Positions 10,312 through 19,514 are shown, counted from the stretch's first letter. The stretch is DNA of 64,000 bases from Bacillus timonensis (GCF_000285535.1 NZ_HE610991.1:1-64000), one strand, 5' to 3'. Program-made: numbers and translations. The notes: generated by a model from the letters alone, not told the origin.

Positions 10312-10504
10312 CAAAAGTGCAAGCGCCTTTAAAGAGGAACATCGACTAACTACCGCCACTTCCTGTGGCAAACGTCGATGTCAGCACTTCCTACGCAAGT
10401 CTGACAAGCATTAGAAAATTCGAACAGTAGGATGCCTTTTATCCTTCTAGTCGGAATGGCTAGATCAGAGAGGGGCTAGGCGCTAGAACTAGACGATTTT
10501 AAAA
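10312..10504 (-). repeat. Family B intergenic repeat, copy 2 (reverse orientation)
   Basis: Read on the minus strand it begins AAAATCGTCTAGTTCTAGCG followed by CCTAGCCCCTC. It contains TGCTTGTCAGACTTGCG and ends AAAGGCGCTTGCACTTTTGT. An inner hairpin (ACATCGACG...CGTCGATGT) is present. It fills the ispD-ispF gap and stops 12 bp before the ispF start. Confidence 0.65.
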
Positions 10505-10516
10505 GGGGGAAAAGCT

Positions 10517-10999
10517 GTGTTTCGTATTGGACAAGGTTTTGATGTTCATCAATTAGTTGAAGGACGTCCGTTAATTATAGGTGGAATTACCATTCCATAT
10601 GAAAAAGGATTATTAGGGCATTCTGATGCAGATGTACTTCTTCATACAGTATCAGATGCGTGTCTTGGAGCAATCGGTGAAGGAGATATAGGTAAACACT
10701 TCCCAGATACAGATCCTAATTTTAAGGATGCAGACTCTGCAAAACTCCAACAGCATGTATGGGAATTGGTAAAGAAAAAAGGCTATAAATTAGGAAATAT
10801 TGACTGCACGATTATTGCTCAAAAACCTAAAATGGCTCCATATATTAATCAAATCAAAGAACGTATTGCTGAGCTACTAGAAGCAGATACTTCCCAAATT
10901 AACGTCAAAGCAACTACAACAGAAAAATTGGGTTTTGCTGGTCGTGGCGAGGGAATTGCTGCACAAGCAACGGTATTATTGCTGAAGGCAGAACATTAA
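10517..10999 (+). CDS. ispF: 2-C-methyl-D-erythritol 2,4-cyclodiphosphate synthase
   Basis: IspF cyclises CDP-ME 2-phosphate to MEcPP and releases CMP; it forms a zinc-dependent trimer. The 160-residue protein has the metal ligands in FDVHQL (residues 8-13) and the [10 protein letters not shown] motif (residues 34-43), and the C-terminal [15 protein letters not shown] block. GTG start at 10517 with AAAGGGGGAAAAGCT upstream. Length is normal. Confidence 0.96.
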   Translation: MFRIGQGFDVHQLVEGRPLIIGGITIPYEKGLLGHSDADVLLHTVSDACLGAIGEGDIGKHFPDTDPNFKDADSAKLQQHVWELVKKKGYKLGNIDCTIIAQKPKMAPYINQIKERIAELLEADTSQINVKATTTEKLGFAGRGEGIAAQATVLLLKAEH

Positions 11000-11003
11000 T
11001 TCA

Positions 11004-11030
11004 TTGACAGTGATCAAAGTGTGTTAAAAT
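11004..11030 (+). promoter_or_regulatory. Candidate gltX promoter
   Basis: TTGACA (11004-11009) and TAAAAT (11025-11030) with a short 15-bp spacer, 37 bp before the gltX start. The hexamers are good and the spacing is below the usual 16-18 bp. Confidence 0.45.
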
Positions 11031-11066
11031 ATCAATGATACTTAGGTCGTAACGGAGGGTACATAC

Positions 11067-12524
11067 ATGTCAGATAACGTACGTGTGCGCTATGCACCAA
11101 GTCCAACAGGACATTTACATATTGGAAACGCAAGAACGGCTTTATTTAATTATCTATATGCAAGAAACCAAAATGGAAAATTCATTATCCGTATTGAAGA
11201 TACAGATAAAAAGCGGAATATTGAGGGTGGCGAGGAAAGCCAGCTGAAGTATTTAAAATGGCTCGGCATTGATTGGGATGAAGGGCCAGATGTTGGTGGT
11301 GGGTTCGGGCCATACCGCCAATCGGAACGTAATGAGATTTATGAAAAATATTATATTGAGCTTCTTGAAAAAGGACACGCTTATAAATGCTATTGTACGG
11401 AAGAAGAACTTGAAAAAGAACGTGAAGAGCAAATTGCAAGAGGCGAGACGCCTCACTATTCAGGGAAATGTCGTCACTTAACAAAAGACCAACAAGAGTC
11501 TTTAGAAAAAGAAGGAAAACAGCCTAGTATTCGAATTGTGATTCCTGAAGGAAAGGTATACACGTTTCAAGATATGGTAAAAGGTGAAATCTCCTTTGAA
11601 TCTGAAGGCATGGGTGATTTTGTTATTGTGAAAAAAGATGGTACACCAACTTATAATTTCGCAGTAGTTATCGATGATCATCTAATGGAAATTTCACACG
11701 TGTTACGTGGGGAAGACCATATTTCCAATACACCAAAGCAGATGGTGGTATATGAGGCACTAAATTGGGCTATTCCGACTTTTGGACATATGACGCTAAT
11801 CGTGAATGAAAATCATAAGAAGCTAAGTAAGCGTGATGAGTCTATCATTCAATTTATCGAGCAATATGAAGAGCTCGGTTATCTTCCTGAAGCCTTATTT
11901 AATTTCATAACTCTTTTAGGTTGGTCTCCAGGAGGAGAAAAGGAACTCCATACGAAAGAAGAGTTTATTGAGATTTTTGACCCGGCACGTCTTTCAAAAT
12001 CACCGGCTGTATTTGATACTCAAAAACTTACGTGGATGAACAATCAATATATGAAAAATGTTGATATTGATCGCTTAGTTCAACTCTCATTGCCACACTT
12101 AGTGAAAGCAGGTAAATTGAGTGAGCCATTAAGTGAGTCTGACAAGCAATGGGCACAGGACCTGATTGCACTTCATCAGGAAAAGATGAGCTATGGTGCA
12201 GAGATTGTGGAACTTACAGGGTTATTCTTTAAGGATGAATTAGAACTTGAAGAGGATGCGAAGGAAGTACTTGCTGGTGAAACGGTGCCAGAGGTATTAA
12301 AGGCATTTTTACAAGAAGTTGAAAACCTTGAAACATTTGAAGCAGATGAAATTAAAGCTGCCATTAAAGCTGTTCAAAAAGGAACTGGCCAAAAAGGGAA
12401 AAATCTTTTCATGCCAATTCGTGCGGCCGCAACAGGTCAACTTCATGGTCCTGATTTGCCACAGGCGATTCATTTATTAGGGAAAGAAAAAATTATTTCT
12501 CGCTTAAACAGTTTAATTAGTTAA
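11067..12524 (+). CDS. gltX: Glutamyl-tRNA synthetase
   Basis: A class I aminoacyl-tRNA synthetase that charges tRNA-Glu. In Bacillus relatives it also mischarges tRNA-Gln, which GatCAB then amidates. The 485-residue protein shows the HIGH-type motif [10 protein letters not shown] (residues 13-22) and the KMSKS-type motif KLSKRDE. A Cys/His-bearing insertion (CYCTEEE, CRHL near 110-140) could hold zinc. ATG at 11067 after ACGGAGGGT. It ends before the T-box of the cys genes. Confidence 0.97.
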   Translation: MSDNVRVRYAPSPTGHLHIGNARTALFNYLYARNQNGKFIIRIEDTDKKRNIEGGEESQLKYLKWLGIDWDEGPDVGGGFGPYRQSERNEIYEKYYIELLEKGHAYKCYCTEEELEKEREEQIARGETPHYSGKCRHLTKDQQESLEKEGKQPSIRIVIPEGKVYTFQDMVKGEISFESEGMGDFVIVKKDGTPTYNFAVVIDDHLMEISHVLRGEDHISNTPKQMVVYEALNWAIPTFGHMTLIVNENHKKLSKRDESIIQFIEQYEELGYLPEALFNFITLLGWSPGGEKELHTKEEFIEIFDPARLSKSPAVFDTQKLTWMNNQYMKNVDIDRLVQLSLPHLVKAGKLSEPLSESDKQWAQDLIALHQEKMSYGAEIVELTGLFFKDELELEEDAKEVLAGETVPEVLKAFLQEVENLETFEADEIKAAIKAVQKGTGQKGKNLFMPIRAAATGQLHGPDLPQAIHLLGKEKIISRLNSLIS

Positions 12525-12528
12525 CATC

Positions 12529-12558
12529 TTGCTGAAAATGTAATATAGTAATGATAAT
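12529..12558 (+). promoter_or_regulatory. Candidate promoter of the cysE T-box transcript
   Basis: TTGCTG (12529-12534), 18-bp spacer, GATAAT (12553-12558). It is placed so that transcription would start just ahead of the T-box leader. Confidence 0.4.
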
Positions 12559-12584
12559 AAAATATATATGAAAAAGTGTTGATA

Positions 12585-12863
12585 AGGAGAGTAAATAAGT
12601 AATTTACATTAACGGATTTGCTTTTAAAGCAAATCCAAACAGAGAGAACCATCACCGGCTGAAAGTGGTTTATGGGAAATGCTTATTGAAATGCACCTTT
12701 GAGTCTTTTATCGAACCAGTTCTTAATTCTGTAGTAGATAGATGCGGCGTCTCACCGTTACGAGGTCAAGTTGGGGTAATGGAAGCTATATTACCTAAAC
12801 AGAGTGGAACCGCGCCAGTAAAGCGTCTCTGTGTTTAATACACAGGGGCGCTTTTTTTATGTC
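12585..12863 (+). promoter_or_regulatory. T-box riboswitch, cysteine-specific, with terminator
   Basis: The invariant T-box AGAGTGGAACCGCG is at 12801-12814, with a K-turn/AG-bulge region (GAGAGAACC) and a long stem I upstream. The likely specifier is the Cys codon TGC at 12692-12694 (context GAAATGCACC). The terminator arms are AAAGCGTCTCTGTGT (12820-12834) and ACACAGGGGCGCTTT (12840-12854), then T residues. Uncharged tRNA-Cys should pair with the specifier and T-box bulge and favour the antiterminator, turning on cysE-cysS and downstream genes. This leader accounts for the 362-bp gap after gltX. Confidence 0.93.
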
Positions 12864-12886
12864 GCTTTTTACAAGGAGGGTTGTTG

Positions 12887-13555
12887 ATGTTTAAGCGAAT
12901 GAAAGAGGATATCGAAGTTGTGTTTGAACAGGACCCTGCAGCCCGAAACCATTTTGAGGTGATGATTACCTCTTCAGGATTACATGCAATTTGGGCTCAC
13001 CGTTTTGCACATTTTCTATATAGACGAAAGCTATTTTTCTTAGCTAGAGTCATTTCCCAACTAAGTCGTTTTTTTACGGGGATTGAAATACACCCAGGGG
13101 CTCAGATTGGCCGTCGTTTTTTTATAGATCATGGAATGGGTGTTGTAATCGGCGAGACGTGTGAAATAGGAGATAATGTGACAGTGTTCCAAGGCGTTAC
13201 ACTCGGTGGAACAGGAAAGGAAAAAGGAAAGCGACATCCTACAATTAAGGACAATGCCCTTATTGCAACGGGAGCAAAAGTTTTAGGATCAATAACAATT
13301 GGAGAAAATTCAAAGGTAGGAGCGGGTTCAGTTGTTTTGCAAGATGTTCCTCCAAATTCAACCGTTGTTGGGATTCCTGGTAGAGTCGTCATTCAAGATG
13401 GTGTTAAAATTAGAAATAGTAAAGATTTAAATCACCGGGATTTGCCGGATCCGATTTTAGATAAAATTAAAGAATTAGAGGAAGAAATCAAGAGCTTAAA
13501 AGAGGAAATTCAACTAAAGGAAGGAGCAAAGGAAAATGCCCATTCACATTTATAA
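12887..13555 (+). CDS. cysE: Serine O-acetyltransferase
   Basis: It makes O-acetylserine from serine and acetyl-CoA, the committed step of cysteine synthesis. From ATG 12887 there are 222 residues: an N-terminal helical domain, then left-handed beta-helix hexapeptide repeats (about 65-175) including [16 protein letters not shown] and the [12 protein letters not shown] loop. A charged C-terminal coil follows. In-frame TTG codons at 12881 and 12884 are too close to the AAGGAGG site (12873-12879), so ATG is preferred. It is under T-box control and its end overlaps cysS by 20 bp. Confidence 0.95.
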   Translation: MFKRMKEDIEVVFEQDPAARNHFEVMITSSGLHAIWAHRFAHFLYRRKLFFLARVISQLSRFFTGIEIHPGAQIGRRFFIDHGMGVVIGETCEIGDNVTVFQGVTLGGTGKEKGKRHPTIKDNALIATGAKVLGSITIGENSKVGAGSVVLQDVPPNSTVVGIPGRVVIQDGVKIRNSKDLNHRDLPDPILDKIKELEEEIKSLKEEIQLKEGAKENAHSHL

Positions 13556-14933
13556 TACATTGACTCGTAAGAAGGAAGAGTTTATACCACTTGAAGAAAA
13601 TAAAGTAAAAATGTATGTGTGCGGTCCGACCGTGTATAACTATATCCATATTGGAAATGCACGACCTGCGATTGTGTTTGACACAGTCCGTCGCTACTTT
13701 GAATTTAGAGGCTATGACGTCAATTATGTTTCTAACTTTACAGATGTAGATGATAAATTAATTAAAGCAGCAAATGAACTTGGAGAAGATGTACCAACTA
13801 TTGCAGATCGTTTTATTAATGCCTATTTTGAGGACGTATCTGCATTAGGCTGCAAAAAAGCAGATGTTCACCCAAGGGTTACAGAAAACATGGAGATAAT
13901 CATTGATTTTATTCAAGCTCTTATTGATAAAGGGTTTGCTTATGAATCTGAAGGTGATGTTTATTATCGAACAAGAGAATTCAAGGAATATGGAAAGCTA
14001 TCACACCAATCCATAGATGAACTTCGTGTGGGTGCGAGAATTGAAGTAGGGGATAAGAAACAGGATGCTCTAGACTTCGTACTATGGAAGAGTGCAAAGC
14101 CCGGTGAGATTTATTGGGAAAGTCCATGGGGCGAAGGTCGCCCTGGTTGGCATATTGAGTGCTCCGCGATGGCGAAAAGATACTTGGGCGATACAATTGA
14201 TATTCATGCAGGTGGTCAAGACTTAGCATTCCCACACCATGAAAATGAAATTGCTCAATCAGAGGCTGTAAATGGTAAGACATTCGCAAACTACTGGATG
14301 CACAATGGCTATATTAATATCGACAATGAAAAAATGTCGAAATCTCTTGGAAACTTTGTATTAGTCCACGATATCATGAAAGACGTTGATCCACAGGTAT
14401 TACGCTTTTTCATGCTATCTGTTCATTATCGTCATCCAATTAACTATAGCCTTGAGCTACTTGAAAGTACAAAAAATGCTTTAGAACGATTACGTACTTC
14501 CTATTCGAACTTGAAGCATCGTCTTCAAAGCAGTACGAATTTAACAAACGACGACAGTGCTTGGCTAGAAAAAATAACAGCTTTTCGAAATGATTTTATT
14601 GAAGCAATGGACGATGATTTTAATACAGCAAATGCTATTTCTGTCTTGTTCGAGTTATCTAAACAAGCGAACTATTATCTTCAGGAAAAAAATACGTCAG
14701 AAAAAGTGATTGAAGCCTTTTTACAAGAATTTGAAGTGTTATTTAGTACGCTTGGACTTAGACTTGAGGATGAACAATTACTAGATGAGGAAATCGAAGA
14801 TCTAATTGCAAAACGTAACCAGGCTCGAAAAAATCGTGACTTTGCTTTATCTGATCAAATTCGTGACCAATTAAAAGCAATGAATATTATTCTTGAAGAT
14901 ACTCCTCAAGGTACTAGATGGAAAAGAGGATAA
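13536..14933 (+). CDS. cysS: Cysteinyl-tRNA synthetase
   Basis: A class I synthetase of 465 residues, charging tRNA-Cys. It has a zinc-site cysteine in [10 protein letters not shown] (residues 26-35), HIGH-type HIGNARP (38-44), the CSAM and HHENE zinc-site blocks (about 208-240), and KMSKSLGN near 267. The start ATG lies inside the cysE 3' end after AAGGAAGGAGCAAAGG. Pairing with cysE behind one T-box ties cysteine synthesis to its charging. Confidence 0.97.
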   Translation: MPIHIYNTLTRKKEEFIPLEENKVKMYVCGPTVYNYIHIGNARPAIVFDTVRRYFEFRGYDVNYVSNFTDVDDKLIKAANELGEDVPTIADRFINAYFEDVSALGCKKADVHPRVTENMEIIIDFIQALIDKGFAYESEGDVYYRTREFKEYGKLSHQSIDELRVGARIEVGDKKQDALDFVLWKSAKPGEIYWESPWGEGRPGWHIECSAMAKRYLGDTIDIHAGGQDLAFPHHENEIAQSEAVNGKTFANYWMHNGYINIDNEKMSKSLGNFVLVHDIMKDVDPQVLRFFMLSVHYRHPINYSLELLESTKNALERLRTSYSNLKHRLQSSTNLTNDDSAWLEKITAFRNDFIEAMDDDFNTANAISVLFELSKQANYYLQEKNTSEKVIEAFLQEFEVLFSTLGLRLEDEQLLDEEIEDLIAKRNQARKNRDFALSDQIRDQLKAMNIILEDTPQGTRWKRG

Positions 14934-14936
14934 TCG

Positions 14937-15344
14937 ATGAAGTTTTTAACTGACAAACAAATTGATAGCCATCAATTAAATAGTCTTGCACTTGCCTATA
15001 TGGGTGATGCCGTGTACGAAATGTATGTACGGCATTACCTGTTGCAAAAGGGGAGTGTTAGACCAAATCAACTCCATAATCAAGCCAAACACTATGTTTC
15101 TGCGAAAGCACAGTCCGCTGTCATTCATCAGATGCTAGATGAAGAGTTTTTTACAGAAGAAGAACAAGCGGTAATTAGACGGGGACGTAATGCAAAAAGT
15201 GGAACAGTTCCTAAAAATACAGATGTCCAGACATACCGATATAGTACTGCGTTTGAAGCTTTACTTGGCTTTCATTTTTTACAAAATAATACAGACAGAA
15301 TCCATTCAATTATTGAAGAGGTATTTCGAATTATCGAATCCTAA
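14937..15344 (+). CDS. mrnC: Mini-ribonuclease III
   Basis: It matures the ends of 23S rRNA. The 135-residue protein is only an RNase III catalytic domain without a double-stranded RNA-binding domain, as in B. subtilis MrnC. The signature [14 protein letters not shown] lies at about residues 23-36, and the [11 protein letters not shown] loop near 85-95. It follows cysS by three bases and is probably in the same T-box transcript. Confidence 0.94.
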   Translation: MKFLTDKQIDSHQLNSLALAYMGDAVYEMYVRHYLLQKGSVRPNQLHNQAKHYVSAKAQSAVIHQMLDEEFFTEEEQAVIRRGRNAKSGTVPKNTDVQTYRYSTAFEALLGFHFLQNNTDRIHSIIEEVFRIIES

Positions 15345-15361
15345 GAAAGGAGGAAAAGTAA

Positions 15362-16105
15362 ATGGCTAGTGATTATATTATTGGAAAGAACCCCGTTATT
15401 GAAGCATTAAAATCAGAGCGGGATGTAAATAAAATTTGGATTGCAGAAGGTTCTAACAAAGGACAGATGAACCAGATAACGTCTCTTGCAAAAGAAGGCA
15501 ATGTATTGGTCCAATTTGTTCCGAAAAAGAAAATTGACCAAATGGTTGAAGGGAACCACCAAGGAGTAGTAGCTCAAGTAGCAGCCTATGAGTATGCAGA
15601 GGTTGATGATATTTTTGCGGTAGCACAAAAGCGAGAGGAAGCGCCGTTTATCATCCTATTAGATGAATTAGAGGACCCACACAATCTTGGTTCGATTCTT
15701 CGTACAGCTGATGCAGTTGGGGCACATGGGGTTATTATTCCAAAGCGAAGAGCAGTTGGTTTAACAGCAACTGTAGCAAAGGCTTCTACAGGAGCGATTG
15801 AATATATACCAGTTGCACGGGTAACAAACCTGGCGAGAACAATTGATGAATTAAAGGACCGTGGCGTTTGGATTGTTGGAACAGACGCGAAGGGAAAAGA
15901 GGATTATCGAAACATCGATGGTAAAATGCCAATAGGTTTAGTAATTGGTAGTGAGGGAAAAGGTATGGGGCGCCTTGTCAAGGAAAAATGCGATTTTCTT
16001 CTACGTCTACCAATGAAAGGGAAAGTAACCTCCTTGAATGCTTCTGTTGCCGCTAGTCTACTTATGTATGAGGTTTACCGTAAGCGGAATCCGTTAGGAG
16101 AGTAA
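15362..16105 (+). CDS. rlmB: 23S rRNA (guanosine-2'-O)-methyltransferase RlmB
   Basis: A SpoU-family (SPOUT, knotted) methyltransferase for the ribose of G2251 in 23S rRNA. The 247-residue protein has an N-terminal RNA-binding domain (YIIGKNPVIEAL at 5-16) and a knotted SAM site: LDELEDPHNLGSILRTADA, VIGSEGKGMGRLV and LNASVAASLLMYE. AAAGGAGG lies before the ATG. The neighbouring mrnC and rae1 also act on RNA. Confidence 0.95.
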   Translation: MASDYIIGKNPVIEALKSERDVNKIWIAEGSNKGQMNQITSLAKEGNVLVQFVPKKKIDQMVEGNHQGVVAQVAAYEYAEVDDIFAVAQKREEAPFIILLDELEDPHNLGSILRTADAVGAHGVIIPKRRAVGLTATVAKASTGAIEYIPVARVTNLARTIDELKDRGVWIVGTDAKGKEDYRNIDGKMPIGLVIGSEGKGMGRLVKEKCDFLLRLPMKGKVTSLNASVAASLLMYEVYRKRNPLGE

Positions 16106-16110
16106 AACAA

Positions 16111-16620
16111 ATGGATATCCTGCTGGTAGATGGCTACAACATTATAGGTGCTTGGCCAGAACTACGTCATCTAAAGACAAATGACTTTTCGGCAGCGCGT
16201 GATTTATTGATCGAAAAGATGGCTGAATATCAGGCGTATACAGGATATAAAGTAATTGTCGTATTTGATGCGCACCTCGTACCGGGAATTGAATCTAAAA
16301 CGAAGAATCGAAAGGTCGAAGTCATTTTTACACGTGAAAATGAAACGGCTGATGAACGAATTGAAAAGCTAGCACAACAGTTAAATAATATTAAAACACA
16401 AATCCATGTTGCAACATCAGATTTTACCGAGCAGTGGCAGATTTTCGGACAAGGAGCCTTACGAAAATCTGCCAGAGAATTATTAACTGAGATGGAAGTG
16501 GTTGAGTCGGGAATTCAAAAAGATGTCAAGTCAACTTATCAAGAAAAGAGTGTATCAAGAATTCCACTTTCTGACGAAATTGCAGAAATATTTGAAAAAT
16601 GGCGCAGGGGACAGCGATGA
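16111..16620 (+). CDS. rae1: Ribosome-associated endoribonuclease Rae1 (YacP)
   Basis: A 169-residue NYN/PIN-fold RNase; B. subtilis Rae1 enters the ribosomal A site and cuts mRNA during translation. Visible acidic residues expected at the metal site lie in LLVDGYNIIG (4-13), VVFDAH near 50-55 and ATSDFTEQ near 101-108. The gene starts five bases after rlmB, in the same operon. Length agrees with the family. Confidence 0.92.
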   Translation: MDILLVDGYNIIGAWPELRHLKTNDFSAARDLLIEKMAEYQAYTGYKVIVVFDAHLVPGIESKTKNRKVEVIFTRENETADERIEKLAQQLNNIKTQIHVATSDFTEQWQIFGQGALRKSARELLTEMEVVESGIQKDVKSTYQEKSVSRIPLSDEIAEIFEKWRRGQR

Positions 16621-16624
16621 GCGG

Positions 16625-16654
16625 TTGACGCTTGGAAAAGTACTCCTGTATAAT
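16625..16654 (+). promoter_or_regulatory. Sigma-A promoter of sigH
   Basis: TTGACG (16625-16630), 18-bp spacer, TATAAT (16649-16654). It lies immediately after the rae1 stop. In B. subtilis sigH is controlled from such a promoter by AbrB; an AbrB site cannot be recognised by eye here. Confidence 0.7.
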
Positions 16655-16749
16655 ATTTCTAGATAAAGAATTTTATGAACATTATCTATTTATTTGTGAT
16701 GGCAAGTTTTGGTGATAAACAACTTCTAAGGTAGGTCGGAGGGATCGGT

Positions 16750-17403
16750 GTGAGTTCAAGCTTCGATGATTATGGCAACAGGTTATATTATGACCGACTA
16801 GAGGATGAGGAAGTCGTGGAATTGGTCCATGCTGGCGAAAGTGAGGCATTGGACTATTTAATCAATAAGTATAGAAATTTTGTGCGTGCAAAAGCCAGAT
16901 CTTATTTTCTAATCGGTGCAGACCGTGAAGATATTGTTCAAGAAGGTATGATTGGACTATACAAGGCAATTCGTGATTTTAAAGAGGACAAGCTTTCCTC
17001 TTTTAAAGCGTTTGCAGAACTTTGTATTACACGTCAAATTATTACTGCGATTAAAACGGCAACGCGACAAAAACACATTCCTTTAAACTCTTATGTTTCG
17101 TTGGACAAGCCGATATATGATGAGGAATCTGACCGTACATTAATGGATGTTATTTCAGGAGCGAAGATATTGGATCCTGAAGAATTAATCATCAATCGGG
17201 AAAAGTTTGATGACATTGAATTAAAGATGGCAGAACTCCTGAGTGATTTGGAACGAAAGGTATTATCCTTATATTTAGACGGAAGGTCCTATCAAGAGAT
17301 TTCTGAGGATTTAAACCGACATGTGAAATCAATTGATAATGCCCTCCAGCGAGTGAAGCGAAAATTGGAACGGTATCTTGAAATTCAGGAGATTAAATTA
17401 TAA
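16750..17403 (+). CDS. sigH: RNA polymerase sigma factor SigH (Spo0H)
   Basis: SigH directs early sporulation, competence and stationary-phase transcription. The 217-residue sigma-70 family protein has region 2 (about 45-110, with REDIVQEGMIGLYKAIRDF) and a region 4 helix-turn-helix (about 165-205, SYQEISEDLNRHVKSIDNAL). GTG start at 16750 after TCGGAGGGATC. It is the best single indicator that the host is a spore-former of the Bacillaceae. Confidence 0.96.
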   Translation: MSSSFDDYGNRLYYDRLEDEEVVELVHAGESEALDYLINKYRNFVRAKARSYFLIGADREDIVQEGMIGLYKAIRDFKEDKLSSFKAFAELCITRQIITAIKTATRQKHIPLNSYVSLDKPIYDEESDRTLMDVISGAKILDPEELIINREKFDDIELKMAELLSDLERKVLSLYLDGRSYQEISEDLNRHVKSIDNALQRVKRKLERYLEIQEIKL

Positions 17404-17444
17404 CGAAACCACTTTAACCCATTATTTACAGTTGGTAGCTAGTA

Positions 17445-17474
17445 TTGACATATAAATCAAGCTTGTGTTACATT
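17445..17474 (+). promoter_or_regulatory. Candidate promoter of rpmGB-secE
   Basis: TTGACA (17445-17450) with TACATT (17469-17474) at 18 bp, or TTACAT at 17 bp. Confidence 0.5.
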
Positions 17475-17539
17475 TTTAAGGAAATTGAGACTTTTTATAA
17501 ATAAAGATGCAAGCAGCATTTTACCTGGTAGGTGACAAA

Positions 17540-17686
17540 ATGCGAAAAAAGGTAATTTTAGCCTGTGTGGAATGTGGTAGTCGAAATTATTCCACCATGA
17601 AGAATAGTACTTCAGCTGAACGACTTGAAATGAAGAAGTTTTGTAAAACTTGCAATTCCCACACGAACCATCGTGAAACGAAATAG
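17540..17686 (+). CDS. rpmGB: Ribosomal protein L33, zinc-binding form
   Basis: A 48-codon gene starting [13 protein letters not shown] and ending HRETK. Cys9, Cys12, Cys35 and Cys38 make two CxxC pairs, the zinc-ribbon (C+) type of L33. ATG at 17540 after GGTAGGTGAC. It sits directly before secE, as in B. subtilis. Confidence 0.93.
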   Translation: MRKKVILACVECGSRNYSTMKNSTSAERLEMKKFCKTCNSHTNHRETK

Positions 17687-17724
17687 ATCGCAGATTGTCT
17701 TTGATAAAGTTGGAGGTTACATGG

Positions 17725-17907
17725 ATGAAACGCATAACCAAGTTTTTTCGTGAAGTAGCTCGAGAAATGAAGAAAACAAGCTGGCCGAAGAAAAAGGAAC
17801 TAACTCGCTATACAATTGTTACATTAACAACAGTAATCTTTGTATCCGTATTTTTTGCAGTTGTTGACTTAGGAATTTCGGAATTAATTCGTTTGGTACT
17901 TGAATAA
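17725..17907 (+). CDS. secE: Preprotein translocase subunit SecE
   Basis: A 60-residue protein: an amphipathic charged helix (MKRITKFFREVAREMKKTSW) and a single membrane span (about 33-56). It clamps SecY in the SecYEG channel. The open frame extends upstream, but the ATG at 17725 has a GGAGG site (17712-17716) at the right distance and gives the family length. Confidence 0.94.
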   Translation: MKRITKFFREVAREMKKTSWPKKKELTRYTIVTLTTVIFVSVFFAVVDLGISELIRLVLE

Positions 17908-17957
17908 ACACTGTACTCTCATGGTATAATGATGGATAGAGAATAAATGAAGTTTAC

Positions 17958-17985
17958 GAAAAAGCCCGGGTACGGGTTTTTTTAA
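17958..17985 (+). terminator. Intrinsic terminator between secE and nusG
   Basis: AAAAGCCCG, GGTA loop, CGGGTTTTTTT. The stem is short but GC-rich, with a good T-tract. It would end or attenuate the rpmGB-secE transcript. A TATAAT at 17925 lies before it without a well-spaced -35. Confidence 0.65.
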
Positions 17986-18070
17986 TTGCAAAAAAATAAC
18001 GTCAAGCCGAGTTAACCAACATAAATAATTGGCAGCCTCTACAAACTAGTAGTAAGGTAAATGATCTCGC

Positions 18071-18101
18071 AAAGGGAGGGAAGGACAAGTAGTCCTAACT
18101 T
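18071..18101 (+). promoter_or_regulatory. Unusual nusG ribosome-binding region with intervening hairpin
   Basis: The strong AAAGGGAGGG (18071-18080) lies more than 20 bases from the nusG ATG, well beyond the usual 6-10. Between them AGGAC (18082-18086) and GTCCT (18092-18096) form a 5-bp hairpin with a 5-nt loop. The hairpin would bring the site closer or hide the nearer AAGGAC. Confidence 0.55.
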
Positions 18102-18635
18102 ATGGAAAAGAATTGGTATGTTGTTCATACGTATTCAGGGTATGAAAATAAAGTAAAAACAAATTTAGAAAAGCGTGTTGAAACAATGGGCATGCAAGAT
18201 AAAATCTTCCGCGTGGTCGTACCAGAAGATGAAGAAACAGATATTAAGAACGGGAAAAAGAAAATTATTAAGAAGAAAGTATTCCCTGGTTATGTTTTGG
18301 TTGAATTAATTATGACTGACGATTCTTGGTATGTAGTACGCAACACACCTGGAGTAACAGGTTTTGTTGGCTCATCTGGCTCGGGTTCAAAACCAACGCC
18401 TCTATTACCAGAAGAAGTAACATTCATCCTTAAGAGAATGGGAATGGATCAAAGACCAATGGAAGTTGACTTTGAATTAAAAGAAACAGTTCGTGTGAAA
18501 GAAGGTCCGTTTACAAACTTTACAGGTGCCATTGAAGATCTTGATGTGGATAAGCAAAAGGTCAAAGTTCTTGTCAATATGTTTGGTCGTGAAACCCCAG
18601 TGGAGTTAGACTTTACACAAATTGAAAAAATCTAG
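18102..18635 (+). CDS. nusG: Transcription elongation/pausing factor NusG
   Basis: NusG binds the RNA polymerase clamp helices; in Bacillus it promotes pausing. The 177-residue protein has the NGN domain (KNWYVVHTYSGYENKVK at 3-19, KKVFPGYVLVE near 59-69) and a KOW domain (KEGPFTNFTGAIEDLD, about 128-143). The N-terminus MEKNWYVVHTYSGYE is strongly conserved and fixes the ATG at 18102 despite the distant ribosome binding site. A family B repeat follows. Confidence 0.96.
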   Translation: MEKNWYVVHTYSGYENKVKTNLEKRVETMGMQDKIFRVVVPEDEETDIKNGKKKIIKKKVFPGYVLVELIMTDDSWYVVRNTPGVTGFVGSSGSGSKPTPLLPEEVTFILKRMGMDQRPMEVDFELKETVRVKEGPFTNFTGAIEDLDVDKQKVKVLVNMFGRETPVELDFTQIEKI

Positions 18636-18644
18636 AGTGAAATG

Positions 18645-18760
18645 CTAAAAGCTCCTGCACAGCCCTAACAAGCATAAGACGAATCGCGCAGGAAATCTTG
18701 ATTTCTGGAGTGGGTTGTCTTATGACCTCGAAAGGCTAGGAGCTAGGGCCAGACAAAAAA
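18645..18760 (-). repeat. Family B intergenic repeat, copy 3 (reverse orientation)
   Basis: On the minus strand it begins GTCTGGCCCTAGCTCCTAGC and continues TTTCGAGGTCATAAGACAAC. It contains ATGCTTGTTAGGGCTGTGC and ends GGAGCTTTTAGCA. This parallels copies at 6549 and 10312. AAGACAACCCACTCC and its partly complementary flank can fold. It lies between nusG and the rplK promoter. Confidence 0.55.
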
Positions 18761-18773
18761 GTTTAAGAAAAAC

Positions 18774-18802
18774 TTGATATTGCAATTGAAAAGTGGTAAT
18801 AT
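18774..18802 (+). promoter_or_regulatory. Sigma-A promoter of rplK-rplA
   Basis: TTGATA (18774-18779), 17-bp spacer, TAATAT (18797-18802). It leaves a leader of about 125 nt before the rplK start. Confidence 0.75.
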
Positions 18803-18933
18803 TGCATAGGTCAGTATGTCTCTATAATTAGAGACTAGCTATGCTAAAACGTTCTTTATTGATTTATAAAGAATAGATGAGTGGGAGGGTGAACCCCTAT
18901 TACCACATCACGGACTTTAAGGAGGTGTGTCTC

Positions 18934-19359
18934 GTGGCTAAAAAAGTAATTAAAGAGGTTAAATTACAAATTCCAGCGGGTAAAGCAAACCCAGCACCAC
19001 CAGTTGGACCGGCATTAGGTCAAGCAGGTGTTAATATCATGGGATTCTGTAAGGAGTTCAATGCTCGTACAGCAGAACAAGCTGGTTTAATTATTCCTGT
19101 TGTAATCACAGTTTATGAAGATCGTTCATTTACATTTATTACAAAAACTCCTCCTGCTGCAGTTCTTTTAAAGAAAGCAGCTGGTATTGAGTCTGGTTCT
19201 GGTGAACCAAACCGTAATAAAGTTGCAACAGTTAAGCGTGATAAAGTACGCGAGATTGCAGAAACAAAAATGCCTGATTTAAATGCAGCAAATGTTGAAT
19301 CTGCAATGCGTATGGTTGAAGGTACTGCTCGTAGCATGGGAATTGTTATCGAAGACTAA
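18934..19359 (+). CDS. rplK: Ribosomal protein L11
   Basis: L11 binds the GTPase centre of 23S rRNA. The 141-residue protein starts [20 protein letters not shown] (GTG codon), and the proline-rich [17 protein letters not shown] (about 21-37) is the thiostrepton-region signature. AAGGAGG at 18919-18925 supports GTG 18934; the longer frame from 18877 adds residues without family support. It pairs with rplA. Confidence 0.95.
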   Translation: MAKKVIKEVKLQIPAGKANPAPPVGPALGQAGVNIMGFCKEFNARTAEQAGLIIPVVITVYEDRSFTFITKTPPAAVLLKKAAGIESGSGEPNRNKVATVKRDKVREIAETKMPDLNAANVESAMRMVEGTARSMGIVIED

Positions 19360-19381
19360 TCTTATGTTACAAGTTTCAAGG

Positions 19382-19420
19382 GGTTGCGGATGGAACATCT
19401 CATTTCTTTCGTTCGCAACC
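19382..19420 (+). other. Hairpin between rplK and rplA
   Basis: GGTTGCG and CGCAACC enclose about 25 nt and are followed by TTTGTTCTGT. It could attenuate transcription or affect L1 autoregulation; the function is not visible. A GTCTAGCGTCAGCACG stretch after it faintly resembles family B. Confidence 0.4.
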
Positions 19421-19514
19421 TTTGTTCTGTCTAGCGTCAGCACGTAAAAAACGTGCTGTTTCGCTTGGCGTGGGAGGTTATTCCGTTAAAACCACAATTG
19501 AGGAGGAAATTATA

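Noticed and set aside
17925-17930. Promoter for a small RNA between secE and nusG
   Set aside because: A good TATAAT but the nearest TTGAAT is 19 bp away, and the transcript would be only some 50 nt before the terminator. Not enough to call.
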